Counted from the first letter of the stretch, positions 26,101 through 32,211 are shown. The stretch: 32,211 nucleotides of DNA from Pseudoalteromonas sp. S16_S37 (GCF_014694405.1 NZ_JAAUWV010000052.1:1-32211); one strand, 5' to 3'. Made by a program: numbers and translations. Notes: generated by a model from the sequence alone, not told the origin.

Positions 26101-26840
26101 GCTCACCCATCGCATATGATATTGACCTAGACGTGTCTGTAGGTGACGACTTCAGAGTCAAAGCTTTTGGTTTAGACAGCTACATAGCGGGTCAATTAGA
26201 TGTAACCAAACTGCCTGCAAGTCCTTTGTTGGCAAGTGGAGAGCTGTCATTACAAGAAGGACGTTATCGGGCTTTTGGTCAAGATTTGTTGATTAAAACG
26301 GGGTTAATTGGCTTTAACGGCGCACTAGATAGGCCGTATTTGAACGTCAGAGCTATTCGCAACCCCGAAGTTACCGCCAATGATGTAGAGGCCGGAATTG
26401 AGTTGTCGGGCAGTATTTCAGCGCCGCGTTTTTCTATTTATTCACAACCTGCTATGGACCAATCGCAAGCGCTTGCTTATTTACTTAATGGTGAACCGTT
26501 AGGTGAAGGGGAAAACTCAAATAGTACTATACTCACTCAGCTACTATTGTCGCAGGGGTTAAACCGCAGTGAAGGCTTAGTTTCTAAAACGGGTGAAAAA
26601 TTAGGCTTTAAAGATGTATCGCTTGGTGCCAGAGGGAGCGGTGAGTCAACAAAGGTTGAAGTGTCTGGGTATTTAACGCCCAATGTTCAAGTGAGTTATC
26701 GAGTGGGGGTTTTTGACTCCTTAAGCGAGGTTGCAGTGCGTTACCGCGTGTTCTCTAAACTTTATGTTGAAGCAACCAGTGGTTTGTACGATAGCATTGA
26801 TTTACTGTACAAGTTTGATTGGGATCCCGATAGTCAGTAG
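23121..26840 (+). CDS. tamB: Translocation and assembly module inner-membrane protein TamB
   Basis: 1239 residues. A single N-terminal transmembrane anchor (about residues 8-32) is followed by a long beta-rich periplasmic region and the conserved TamB/YtfN (DUF490) C-terminal domain: the stretch FGRVEVEEMPVGVVQVSEDQ, GLIGFNGALDRPYLNVRAIRNPEV and QALAYLLNGEPLGEGENSN is characteristic. TamB is an AsmA-like repetitive beta-groove protein that spans the periplasm to TamA and is thought to carry lipid. The ATG at 23121 overlaps the tamA stop codon (TGATG), a coupled start. It is shorter than E. coli TamB (1259) by little. Confidence 0.93.
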   Translation: MLLSKRLKKVLTSVLAIFVVAFCILATAPGHQLIVFIANESITGLNVKLGEGRLLSGTPIELEYQDKQLLFSAKELRVSLNWFSCATVCLDISAKKLYAKMSTVANSEPAEKDVEQQGTMLKAPFYIGLNSLFVEQIDATIDTQQVSLSQLQSSLNWRETHLTIDNLTLNTGKLSLPEQPKQQAVLITSVPAVVLEAPAIPLDIVANDLFVKKFTVAQGSQTTVLDDISVQARMNSKKATWRLATSTVPNKAILKTEIPEVSLNSQGSIAWSDVWQVHISNTLEAASNQLTFDAVGPLSQLQVALKSTGEYKSNFEGTFNLTKDNWPFRVQFDAQQLKFENLFHTPFESLVTDSVALNAEGTLNNYAIQMSLVGTTAPDSPFAITSKLQGSLIGIAIDNSQFRWRDSQANLFAQLGWENGLSGDVDVQINKIPLTLLSADYENAGLDAKIAANFALNGELWQANVGHLELNGQLFGKPLHADAKLKLNQDLKGELSRLNLDYGANKIAMSGELGKQLSLNGQLKLEHAADALLPVDIAMHGDIAISGAHQTPKIAVTTRVSHLKYGSLFLKDALFDLTSDSALNWETNASLKALKIQLGKLDIMDADILLQGDLSQHTLQVASKGDVATDIVAQGVWTTQQWQGQLSEATLSYLNHPITLLEPANISVSQASAQLDKQCWKFQGSKACISARQDLNTSKGKSDVEISQLLLEDFNPWLGGVTKLQGFATGALSFEWETGQLNHADGLLQLQQVKVTTTEGEQTHVLPIENVSTKLTSSRELASIDWQVNSSMLGRLKGLLEMPLTDISQPNASIEIVHMSLSPLSAVLSKSLKQAIALSGDISGQVNLVGDLRSPKMYGQINLRDMALSSVISPVALVSSSLDITLNDKQAEILGNLQAQQGGSLSVDGKLSWDGMPTASVLAKGHDFLISPQPNVEVSISPDLKLEYRQKKASLTGRLQIPFGRVEVEEMPVGVVQVSEDQIIVDEKYRQQSRSPIAYDIDLDVSVGDDFRVKAFGLDSYIAGQLDVTKLPASPLLASGELSLQEGRYRAFGQDLLIKTGLIGFNGALDRPYLNVRAIRNPEVTANDVEAGIELSGSISAPRFSIYSQPAMDQSQALAYLLNGEPLGEGENSNSTILTQLLLSQGLNRSEGLVSKTGEKLGFKDVSLGARGSGESTKVEVSGYLTPNVQVSYRVGVFDSLSEVAVRYRVFSKLYVEATSGLYDSIDLLYKFDWDPDSQ

Positions 26841-26874
26841 TCTGATCACTCAAAACAATATTAAGGAAAAACGG

Positions 26875-27744
26875 ATGAAATCATGTCAGCTTTTGTTTGC
26901 CAGTGTTATCGTAGTATGTGCTAGTAATGTATTAGCAAAACCACTTAAAGCCCCACACGAGGTGATAGCTCAAGCCCCAGAGGAGGCTTGGCGAGTTGTT
27001 GATAATAATAATGTGATAAAAATACAACTGCCAACAGGGGCAACCTACGTTGAACTTAATCCTCTGCTAGCACCTCGACATGTGAATAACATAAAACTGC
27101 TTGCACGAGATAAGTTTTATGATGGTTTAAGTTTTTATCGTTTTGAGGAAGGGTTTGTTGCACAAGGCGGCGACCAAAGTGGTAATAAGCCTATTAAATA
27201 TGGCAAGCGGCATCTAAAAGCTGAACTCATGTTGCAAAGTGATTCGCCTGTCACCATCACGACTGTCGACACCAATGATGGTTATGCACCACGTACAGGG
27301 TTTATCAACGGGTTTGCTGTGGGGCAAAGTGTGGATGGCAAGCAAACGTGGCAAGTACATTGTACTGGCGCGATGGGGATGTCTCGAGATAATGAGCTTG
27401 ACTCTGGTGGAACAGATTTTTACATCACACTTACACCTCAAAGGTATCTTGATAAAAATGCCACGGTATTTGGACGTGTACTATCAGGCATGGAACATAT
27501 CCAAAGACTAAAACGACAAGCAAATGGAACCGCTCCTTTTAACCCAATTGAGTCTATAAGTGTGCTTGCGGATATTTCTAAACAAGATAAGCAGCGTTTT
27601 AAAGTACTAGATACTGCGCATCCATCTTTCAAGGAGCTAGTAGCCTCTCGAAAAAATAGACCTGAGGCTTGGTTTGTGGCCAAGCCTAATTATGCTGATG
27701 TGTGTGCAATCCAAGTACCTGTAAAAACATTTACTGTCGATTAG
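26875..27744 (+). CDS. Periplasmic cyclophilin-type peptidyl-prolyl isomerase
   Basis: 289 residues. MKSCQLLFASVIVVCASNVLA is a Sec signal peptide with an AxA-like end. The cyclophilin-like core follows: VIKIQLPTGATYVELNPLLAPRHVNNIKLLARDKFYDGLSFYRFEEGFVAQGGDQSG is the usual N-terminal part with YRF and QGGD, then GTDFYITLTPQRYLDKNATVFGRVLSGMEHI. It may isomerise prolyl bonds of envelope proteins, fitting the tamAB setting. A strong AAGGA lies just before the ATG at 26875, 34 bp after tamB, so the three genes may be one operon. Its end overlaps the convergent queF by 14 bp. Confidence 0.88.
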   Translation: MKSCQLLFASVIVVCASNVLAKPLKAPHEVIAQAPEEAWRVVDNNNVIKIQLPTGATYVELNPLLAPRHVNNIKLLARDKFYDGLSFYRFEEGFVAQGGDQSGNKPIKYGKRHLKAELMLQSDSPVTITTVDTNDGYAPRTGFINGFAVGQSVDGKQTWQVHCTGAMGMSRDNELDSGGTDFYITLTPQRYLDKNATVFGRVLSGMEHIQRLKRQANGTAPFNPIESISVLADISKQDKQRFKVLDTAHPSFKELVASRKNRPEAWFVAKPNYADVCAIQVPVKTFTVD

Positions 27745-28576
27745 TACGGATTGCGTAAGGCGTTTTGTCTTGATAACTTGAGCGGTATGGGTTGATATCT
27801 AACCCGCCGCGTCGAGTATAGCGAGCATACACTTCTAGTTGGTCGAAGTTAAATGTGTTCATCAACTCACAGTAGATGCGCTCCACACATTGCTCGTGGA
27901 ACTCATTGTGGCTGCGAAATGAAATCAGATAGCGCAGCAAAGACTCCTGACACATTTGCTGACCAGTATAAGAGATAACGATACTCGCCCAATCTGGTTG
28001 CGATGTGATCAAACAGTTTGATTTGAGCAAATGGCTATGCAGCGTTTCGCTGACAGTTCCTCGGCCTGTGCTTTTCAAGATATTTGCTTGTGGGCTATAT
28101 ATGTTAACCTCAATATCTAACTCATCGATACACTGACCTGGCATGTCGGTAAACGGCAAACAAGCAAAGTCATTGGGCTTATACAACGTGACGCTTACTT
28201 GTGTATTGGCAGCTTCAGATAAATCTTTTTGCAGTATTTGCTGCACCACTTTGGCACTTTCAAATTGGCTTTGATTAAAGCTATTGAGATACAACTTGAA
28301 CGATTTAGACTCGATAATATGAGAACTTTGGCAAGGAAATACGAAGCAAGCCACAGCAACCTGAGGTTTGCCTTTATCATTTAGCCAAGAGAGTTCGTAG
28401 CCAGTCCAAATATCTTCACCCATGAAAGGTAGCGCAGATTCATCGACCGCTATTTGGTCTCGATTAAGCTTGCGTGCAATTGGGTGCAATAAAGATGCAT
28501 CATATTGTGATGCGTATTGCGTGGTTTTTCCAAGTACTGAGGCTTTTAGCTCGGGCGCATTTGTGTAATCTGTCAT
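27731..28576 (-). CDS. queF: NADPH-dependent 7-cyano-7-deazaguanine reductase
   Basis: 281 residues, the two-module (YqcD-type) QueF. Reduces preQ0 to preQ1 in queuosine synthesis for tRNA. The QueF motif ESKSFKLYLNSFNQSQF sits in the N-terminal half and the catalytic segment LLKSNCLITSQPDWAS in the C-terminal half, with the thioimide-forming Cys near residue 188 and the acid Asp near 195; HNEFHEQCVERI and the terminal RRGGLDINPYRS are also conserved. It is divergent from syd, the same arrangement seen in E. coli (queF-syd). The convergent overlap with the cyclophilin gene is 14 bp with no terminator hairpin. Confidence 0.96.
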   Translation of the reverse strand: MTDYTNAPELKASVLGKTTQYASQYDASLLHPIARKLNRDQIAVDESALPFMGEDIWTGYELSWLNDKGKPQVAVACFVFPCQSSHIIESKSFKLYLNSFNQSQFESAKVVQQILQKDLSEAANTQVSVTLYKPNDFACLPFTDMPGQCIDELDIEVNIYSPQANILKSTGRGTVSETLHSHLLKSNCLITSQPDWASIVISYTGQQMCQESLLRYLISFRSHNEFHEQCVERIYCELMNTFNFDQLEVYARYTRRGGLDINPYRSSYQDKTPYAIRTNRQ

Positions 28577-28620
28577 GTTTCACCATTTGTGGTTACAATG
28601 GCGACATTATAACGGATCAT

Positions 28621-29175
28621 ATGACGGTTAGCAGTATGCCAATAGAGCAGATTTTATCTCAATTACATGAAAACTACGCAACGAAATACCAGCAAGCACA
28701 TCAAACGTTACCCTGCATGTATTACGACCCTCAGTGGCCAAGCCCATGTGAAGTAGGCGCCCCTCTTGATGAAGAGCAAGTCCAATGGCAAGCAGTATCT
28801 CAGCCAACAGAAAATAATTTGCAAGCTTTGGCTAAGGCACTTGAGTGTAGCTTTCCTGAAGCGCTCGATGCGTATTACAGCACCTTTTATGCAGGAAATA
28901 TCATTGGACATGTTGAAGGTCACCAGATTGAGTTATTACAAGCGTGGAACCAAGATGATTATGTTCGGTTGCAGCAAAATATTACGGGCCATGTATTAAT
29001 GAAGCGTAAGTTAAAGCAGCAAGAATCAGTTTTTATCGGCTTAACAGAGCAAGATGACTTGTTGTTAACGGTGATGCTAAATACCGGTGAGGTATGTCTC
29101 GAATATGTTGGAAAGCCACCACACCATGTACTAGCGCCTAATTTAGAGGCATTTTTACAGCAAGTGGCCTGTTAA
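28621..29175 (+). CDS. syd: SecY-interacting protein Syd
   Basis: 184 residues (E. coli 181). Hallmarks include PSPCEVG near residue 40, EALDAYYSTFYAGNIIGH (QFAG-like) near 80-97, ELLQAWNQDDYVRLQQNITGHVLMKRKLKQ, and the end GEVCLEYVGKPPHHVLAPNLEAFL. Syd binds the cytoplasmic face of SecY and can help remove unstable SecY complexes. A frame upstream is open, but the family starts at this ATG, preceded by GGA four to five bases upstream; the ATG at 28636 is a less good alternative. It converges with the DUF2310 gene with 8 bp between the stops. Confidence 0.94.
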   Translation: MTVSSMPIEQILSQLHENYATKYQQAHQTLPCMYYDPQWPSPCEVGAPLDEEQVQWQAVSQPTENNLQALAKALECSFPEALDAYYSTFYAGNIIGHVEGHQIELLQAWNQDDYVRLQQNITGHVLMKRKLKQQESVFIGLTEQDDLLLTVMLNTGEVCLEYVGKPPHHVLAPNLEAFLQQVAC

Positions 29176-29183
29176 CGAGACAG

Positions 29184-29957
29184 TTATTGAAAGTCCCAAG
29201 AGATATTGGATACCAATTCGCAGTTGTCACAGCGAAAGTCAAAAATACCAAACCATGGCTCATCCAGCGCCCAATCGCCATTACAGCTTGGGCATTTTCT
29301 TTGCTTTTCGGACTCCAAGCTTTCACCGCCCACACGATATAAATAGTAAAAAACCGGCTTTTGCGTTAAAAATCGAATGCGTTTAGACAAGTCCATACCT
29401 CGACGAAACAGGTCGCTTGTAGTGCTCGATATTTCCTCAAGCGCCGCAAATTCACATCGTGTTGCACCGTTGATCTGGATTTGGTCACATGCCTGCCAGT
29501 CCTCTTGCCACTTAATCAGTGCCTTATAGTCCCCATTGGCAATGGCTGGGATTTTGTATAAAGGCACAGGTAAAAAGTCATCGCCACAATAAAGAGGGCT
29601 GCATGTGTGCACATACGTGGTATATAGAATATAACTTGAAGGTGCGTCGCATTTGTCTGCGCCGTTAGCATGAATGTCTTGGCCTATTACTTTTACCTTT
29701 GGCGCGAGCAATCCTGCCTTTTGTAACCCTTCAATCGCATGCTTCACAAATGGGCTATGGTTCAGTGGGTGAAGTGCATCTTCTAGTGGGCACATAACTC
29801 GAGTTATAAAATAGCCATCTTTGAGTACCGTAGGAAATTCATCCCCGATTATCTGACCGTTAAATCGCAAGGCATTTACCACACGGTTGATTGCTACTTC
29901 AGCCATATCCAAAGTTGTGTCTTGATAACAGTCAAAAGTTAAGTCAACAACAAACAT
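29184..29957 (-). CDS. Zn-ribbon-containing protein (DUF2310 family)
   Basis: 257 residues, recognised as the DUF2310 family of predicted zinc-ribbon, possibly nucleic-acid-binding proteins. Features: a globular N-terminal domain (MFVVDLTFDCYQ... GYFITRVMCPLEDALHP), a central SSYILYTTYVHTCSPLYCGDDFLPVPLYKIP, and a C-terminal zinc ribbon CPSCNGDWALDEPWFGIFDFRCDNCELVSN (two CxxC pairs). No experimental function known to me. It begins only one base after the stop of the 87-residue gene on the same strand, so the two are translationally coupled; it ends against syd. Confidence 0.85.
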   Translation of the reverse strand: MFVVDLTFDCYQDTTLDMAEVAINRVVNALRFNGQIIGDEFPTVLKDGYFITRVMCPLEDALHPLNHSPFVKHAIEGLQKAGLLAPKVKVIGQDIHANGADKCDAPSSYILYTTYVHTCSPLYCGDDFLPVPLYKIPAIANGDYKALIKWQEDWQACDQIQINGATRCEFAALEEISSTTSDLFRRGMDLSKRIRFLTQKPVFYYLYRVGGESLESEKQRKCPSCNGDWALDEPWFGIFDFRCDNCELVSNISWDFQ

Positions 29958-29958
29958 A

Positions 29959-30222
29959 TTATCTTTTCTCTAATAGGGTTAGTAGGCGATCAAGTTTTTG
30001 CTCAATTCTATCAAGTTGACTTTGCTGAGGCCTATTATCTTGCTCTGACTTTAATGTTAATGGCTGCTCGATGATTGCTGGGTTATTTTTAAAGGCACTG
30101 AGCCCTGCAATAATAAGCGGCATGGGTACGGGTTCACTCAAACGCGCCTTTGTTAAAGCGACACTTGGGGTTTTGCCACTATTGACCAACTCAGCAATGG
30201 CTTTTTGCACTGCGGGATGCAT
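29959..30222 (-). CDS. Small conserved hypothetical protein
   Basis: 87 residues. N-terminal half PAVQKAIAELVNSGKTPSVALTKARLSEPVPMPLIIAGLSAFKNNP resembles a small DNA-binding-like helical module; the C-terminus DRIEQKLDRLLTLLEK is an amphipathic coiled coil suited to dimerisation. I do not recognise the family with confidence. One base separates its stop from the start of the zinc-ribbon protein, so they form a coupled pair, and the ATG at 30222 is the natural start. A role together with the zinc-ribbon protein is inferred only from linkage. Confidence 0.7.
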   Translation of the reverse strand: MHPAVQKAIAELVNSGKTPSVALTKARLSEPVPMPLIIAGLSAFKNNPAIIEQPLTLKSEQDNRPQQSQLDRIEQKLDRLLTLLEKR

Positions 30223-30270
30223 GCGCTTTACTCCACATAAATAAAGCGCATCATAGCATAGCTTAAAATC

Positions 30271-30498
30271 TTAGCGTAGCATGACATCGAGTTCGTCGAT
30301 GAGCTCGCACCAGTCAGCGTCTTCACGTAATGATTCTTCAATAAAATGGCGCTGGCCTTCATTCCAAAAAGGTGCTTCGCTGAGTAGCATATCGTCAGCG
30401 ATGCGATGCTTTTTAATAAATTGAGCAATGTGCTCGGGTGAATTCTCAAGCCCCAGTTGAGCAAACAAATTTGCGAGGTTGTGCTTGCTAGTATCCAT
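30271..30498 (-). CDS. DUF2789 family small protein
   Basis: 75 residues matching the DUF2789 pattern: MDTSKHNLANLFAQLGL, APFWNEGQRHFIEESLREDADWCELIDELDVMLR. Function unknown in the family. The ATG at 30498 has AAGGA six to eight bases upstream; the longer frame from 30528 would add residues outside the family. It is followed at 49 bp by the coupled 87-residue/zinc-ribbon pair and diverges from the GNAT gene. Confidence 0.85.
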   Translation of the reverse strand: MDTSKHNLANLFAQLGLENSPEHIAQFIKKHRIADDMLLSEAPFWNEGQRHFIEESLREDADWCELIDELDVMLR

Positions 30499-30600
30499 AG
30501 TTAATTCCTTAAGTTGCCTAAAAAACACTCTGTAACTATAGTAGAGAGTGCACCTATCAACAATCAGTTTGCCCTAATAACAACAACATAAGGGGACATT

Positions 30601-31233
30601 ATGCATATTCTAGAAAAACAAGATCTGTCAGTAAGATACCTGTCACCAGAAGATATGTCGGTTGCAGCCAGTTTGCTGTACCAAGCCTACCATGATGATG
30701 ACGTTCTACGCAGTGTGTTAGCTGCTAATGATAATAGTAGCTATGAAGCGAAGTTAAGAGCGTTTATTCGAGAAGAATTGTCTAGTTTTGGTCAAGGTCA
30801 ACAGCCAATGATAGGCCTGTTTAATGAGCAACATTTATATGCCGTTGCTTGTGTGCTTGAGTCAGAAACTCAGCTACAGGCGTCTAGATATTGGCACTGG
30901 CGGCTCAGGCTCATGCTCAGTGCGGGGTACTTACAAACACAGCAGCTTATCGAGAAGGAAAACACGATTCGCGCTGCGCTAGACGAATATGGTCATTACT
31001 ATTTTCTGGCTTTTATTGCAGTAGACCCTCATGTTCAAGGACAAGGGTTAGGTCATTATTTGCTAACTGGATTAGATGATCTTATATCTAGTAACGCAGA
31101 TATTAGCGGTATGGCTGTATTTGTTACGCAAACATCTCAAAAAGATTTTTTCCTGTCACATGATTATGAGGCTATCAAGGCGCTCTCTTTTGAAAAAGTA
31201 ACGGGCGAATTACTATTTAAAAAACGGCAATGA
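30601..31233 (+). CDS. GNAT-family N-acetyltransferase
   Basis: 210 residues. Motif A of the GNAT fold is clear: YFLAFIAVDPHVQGQGLGHYLL, with the acetyl-CoA pyrophosphate loop QGQGLG near residues 151-156. The C-terminal strand FVTQTSQKDFFLSHDYEAIKAL is the usual motif B region. The N-terminal section RYLSPEDMSVAASLLYQAYHDD fits the substrate side. Substrate unknown. GGGGACATT precedes the ATG (GGGGA as ribosome-binding site). It sits between DUF2789 (divergent) and the CsrB-type RNA, in place of the E. coli yqcC/truC neighbours. Confidence 0.88.
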   Translation: MHILEKQDLSVRYLSPEDMSVAASLLYQAYHDDDVLRSVLAANDNSSYEAKLRAFIREELSSFGQGQQPMIGLFNEQHLYAVACVLESETQLQASRYWHWRLRLMLSAGYLQTQQLIEKENTIRAALDEYGHYYFLAFIAVDPHVQGQGLGHYLLTGLDDLISSNADISGMAVFVTQTSQKDFFLSHDYEAIKALSFEKVTGELLFKKRQ

Positions 31234-31252
31234 GACAGAATGGAAAATAGGG

Positions 31253-31270
31253 TGTGAGACTTTTCTTACA
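31253..31270 (+). promoter_or_regulatory. GacA/UvrY/VarA binding box upstream of csrB
   Basis: TGTGAGACTTTTCTTACA is an 18-bp interrupted palindrome that fits TGTAAG-N6-CTTACA with one change; enteric SirA/UvrY sites of the form TGTGAGA-N4-TCTTACA match it at all defined positions. It is centred about 170 bp upstream of the predicted RNA start, a distance also seen for csrB in enterics. Phosphorylated GacA-family regulator would activate the RNA. Confidence 0.82.
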
Positions 31271-31373
31271 TAGTTGTACGTTAAGGTGTTTTATGGTGCC
31301 GATATTGGTTGTAATTTATGTGTTAACTTGTTGATATTTATTTATTTGTTGTTTTTTTCAATAATATTTCATT

Positions 31374-31387
31374 TAGTAAATTTACTA
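31374..31387. promoter_or_regulatory. Perfect palindrome in the csrB promoter region
   Basis: TAGTAAATTTACTA, 14 bp, lies about 46-59 bp upstream of the predicted start of the RNA. It is inside an AT-rich stretch that might bend or bind a regulator such as IHF. No specific factor can be named. Confidence 0.35.
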
Positions 31388-31397
31388 TATTCACTTT

Positions 31398-31426
31398 TTG
31401 ATAAGCAAATTGCGCGTAAACTTAAT
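31398..31426 (+). promoter_or_regulatory. Predicted sigma-70 promoter of csrB
   Basis: TTGATA (31398-31403, 5/6 to consensus) and CTTAAT (31421-31426, 4/6) spaced by 17 bp. The predicted transcript start is about 31433, just at the first AGGA of the RNA. The -10 is weak, which fits an activator-dependent promoter. Confidence 0.55.
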
Positions 31427-31432
31427 CATGTC

Positions 31433-31820
31433 AGGAAGACAAAGCGATAGGATTCGTAACTGGGAAATAATGCAAATGGATAATTGCTAAGATAGTAAGG
31501 ATAGCTAAAGGAGCAAGGATTGATAACAGGACCCATAGGACATGGGAACATATCAGGATGATATGTACAAGGATGAGAGGACAAGCGCTGGATGTGCTGC
31601 TTAAGGAGCGCTCAGGATGAGTGAAGTGGAGGCCAAAAAGGCGAGAGGATAGTCACAGGGTGTGACAAAGGATGAAAGCAGGGAGTGGTGCTCGGGTATG
31701 GCTTGGATGTATACCCGTTCAGGGGATGAAGAAAATGGTGGCTTCACGCATAGGGGATGGATAACCTAGCATGGACGTAGTCAGAACTAGGCGCGACTAA
31801 TGTTGCGCCTTAGTTTTTTT
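31433..31820 (+). ncRNA. csrB: CsrB-family regulatory RNA sequestering CsrA
   Basis: No protein frame occupies this interval, but about 388 nt contain 25 GGA triplets, 14 of them AGGA, the CsrA/RsmA recognition core. Several sit in small hairpins: CCCAT-AGGAC-ATGGG (31532-31546), ATATC-AGGAT-GATAT (31550-31564), and CGGGTAT/ATACCCG enclosing a loop with TTGGATG (31693-31717); GTCACA-GGG-TGTGAC (31652-31666) is another stem. The RNA ends in an intrinsic terminator and follows a promoter and a GacA-type box. In E. coli csrB (369 nt) also neighbours syd-queF, so synteny agrees. The RNA would titrate CsrA and relieve its translational repression of motility, biofilm and carbon genes. The 5' end is predicted from the promoter only. 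Confidence 0.9.
31787..31820 (+). terminator. Terminator of the CsrB-type RNA
   Basis: GGCGCGAC (31790-31797) pairs with GTTGCGCC (31802-31809) with one G-U pair and loop TAAT; CTA/TAG extend the base with a bulge. Seven T follow (31814-31820). Classical rho-independent terminator. Confidence 0.9.
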
Positions 31821-31854
31821 AGGAACTTTCATCCAATAACTTGCTTGTACTAGC

Positions 31855-31957
31855 TCAGATATTTAGTTTTAACTCTGGACCTTCAATCATCTTTTCAGCT
31901 GTGATTATTTCTAGTGTAGTAATGTTCGGTCTGTTGATCTTTGGATACATTAGATTT
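31855..31957 (-). pseudogene. Possible gene-tail remnant
   Basis: On the minus strand a frame ending at 31855 reads ...LMYPKINRPNITTLEIITAEKMIEGPELKLNI before its stop. This tail looks protein-like, while the residues before it run into the repeat that begins at 31958. It may be the 3' end of a gene cut by the repeat. I do not recognise it and no ribosome-binding site is attached; coding status is uncertain. Confidence 0.25.
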
Positions 31958-32092
31958 ATACCAATCCGCAATAACACATAATCTTTTTGAAGGATTAAAC
32001 CTGACGACAGCTGCGTTAAAAATTTCTCATTTAGAACAACTAAATAACGAAATTTTTGCCTTGCTATCGACAAGGTTTTCTTGCTTCAAAAA
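31958..32092 (+). repeat. Partial dispersed repeat beginning ATACCAATCC
   Basis: The stretch opens with ATACCAATCCGCA and has no gene. The same ten bases open the gene-poor region at 13974-13983. Repeats with this start, and with text like CTGCGTTAAAAATTTC further in, are scattered through Pseudoalteromonas and related genomes and usually end in a complementary ATTGGTAT. Here that end is missing inside the window because an IS-like sequence begins near 32093. Family identity is from memory. Confidence 0.5.
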
Positions 32093-32211
32093 GACCCTGT
32101 AACTAAATCTGTGTAACTGCCTATTATTAATCCCTATAAAGGGTTTAGGATAGGCAATGATGAATAAAAAAGAACTGGAAGCGTTTGCCAAGCAAGCTGC
32201 TAAATCAATTA
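32093..32211 (+). mobile_element. Left end of an IS256-like insertion sequence (cut by the window)
   Basis: The sequence changes at about 32093 to GACCCTGTAACTAAATCTGTG, resembling terminal repeats of gammaproteobacterial IS256-family elements (a CTGTGTAACTGCC stretch follows). A transposase-like frame starts about 65 bp inside. The right end lies beyond the window, so element length, terminal repeat and target duplication cannot be verified. The boundary is estimated to within several bases. Confidence 0.5.
32157..32211 (+). CDS. IS256-family transposase, N-terminal part (incomplete)
   Basis: Only the first 18 residues are in the window: MMNKKELEAFAKQAAKSI. The pattern xKKELEAFAKQAAKSI is how many IS256-type transposases of Shewanella and Pseudoalteromonas begin. 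AGGA lies at 32147-32150, seven bases before the first ATG (32157); the second ATG at 32160 could also serve. The catalytic DDE residues and the rest are outside the window, so the family call depends on this short N-terminus and on the IS-like left end. Confidence 0.55.
   Translation, partial: MMNKKELEAFAKQAAKSI

Noticed and set aside
31433..31820. Closely spaced AGGA units considered as a tandem repeat or CRISPR-like array
   Set aside because: Units are not of constant length and there are no conserved repeats with unique spacers; the hairpin-loop context fits a CsrB RNA instead.
31855..32073. 72-codon minus-strand frame at the right edge taken as a gene
   Set aside because: Its first half lies in the dispersed repeat, so at best the last part is a gene remnant.

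Overview
The window reads as chromosomal DNA of a marine gammaproteobacterium of the order Alteromonadales, most likely Pseudoalteromonas or a close relative. The support is moderately AT-rich sequence, recognisable enterobacterial-type housekeeping proteins (GshA, PyrC, RadD, TamA/TamB, QueF, Syd, MetR, CspA- and H-NS-type proteins), an Aer-like PAS chemoreceptor, and repeats beginning ATACCAATCC of a kind common in that group. The genus is inferred from memory of such genomes, not from a search.

Layout. 1-4.8 kb: a broken reading frame, an Aer-type chemoreceptor (minus), a zinc-less MDR oxidoreductase and glutamate-cysteine ligase gshA. 4.8-10.7 kb: an SLT-fold lipoprotein, a 989-residue NACHT NTPase with C-terminal pentapeptide repeats (a candidate NLR-like immune protein), an MFS-type membrane protein and an anchored SRPBCC protein, closed by a long symmetrical terminator. 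10.7-14.3 kb: a Lys/Ala-rich small protein, Nif3-family protein, ElyC/DUF218 protein and metR behind tandem MetJ boxes, then a gene-poor stretch of about 0.6 kb. 14.3-20.9 kb: a GAF-GAF-GGDEF-EAL protein diverging from pyrC, then a cold-shock gene with a long leader, a short H-NS-family gene and radD. 20.9-27.7 kb: an RraB-like gene diverging from a tamA-tamB-cyclophilin operon. 27.7-31.2 kb: queF, syd, three small or zinc-ribbon genes and a GNAT acetyltransferase.

31.2-31.8 kb holds no protein gene but carries what looks like a complete CsrB-family regulatory RNA: about 390 nt, 25 GGA triplets (14 as AGGA), several in short hairpin loops, a plausible sigma-70 promoter, an intrinsic terminator, and an 18-bp GacA/UvrY/VarA box about 170 bp upstream. 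In E. coli csrB also lies beside syd-queF, so the neighbourhood supports the call. The right edge (31.8-32.2 kb) contains a gene-tail remnant, a repeat that appears cut off, and the start of an IS256-like transposase.

The two items most worth follow-up are the CsrB RNA with its control region and the NACHT-pentapeptide protein with its large unassigned N-terminal region. The remainder is mostly ordinary core genome, with regulatory signals (MetJ boxes, terminators, leader hairpins) that refine starts and operon boundaries.
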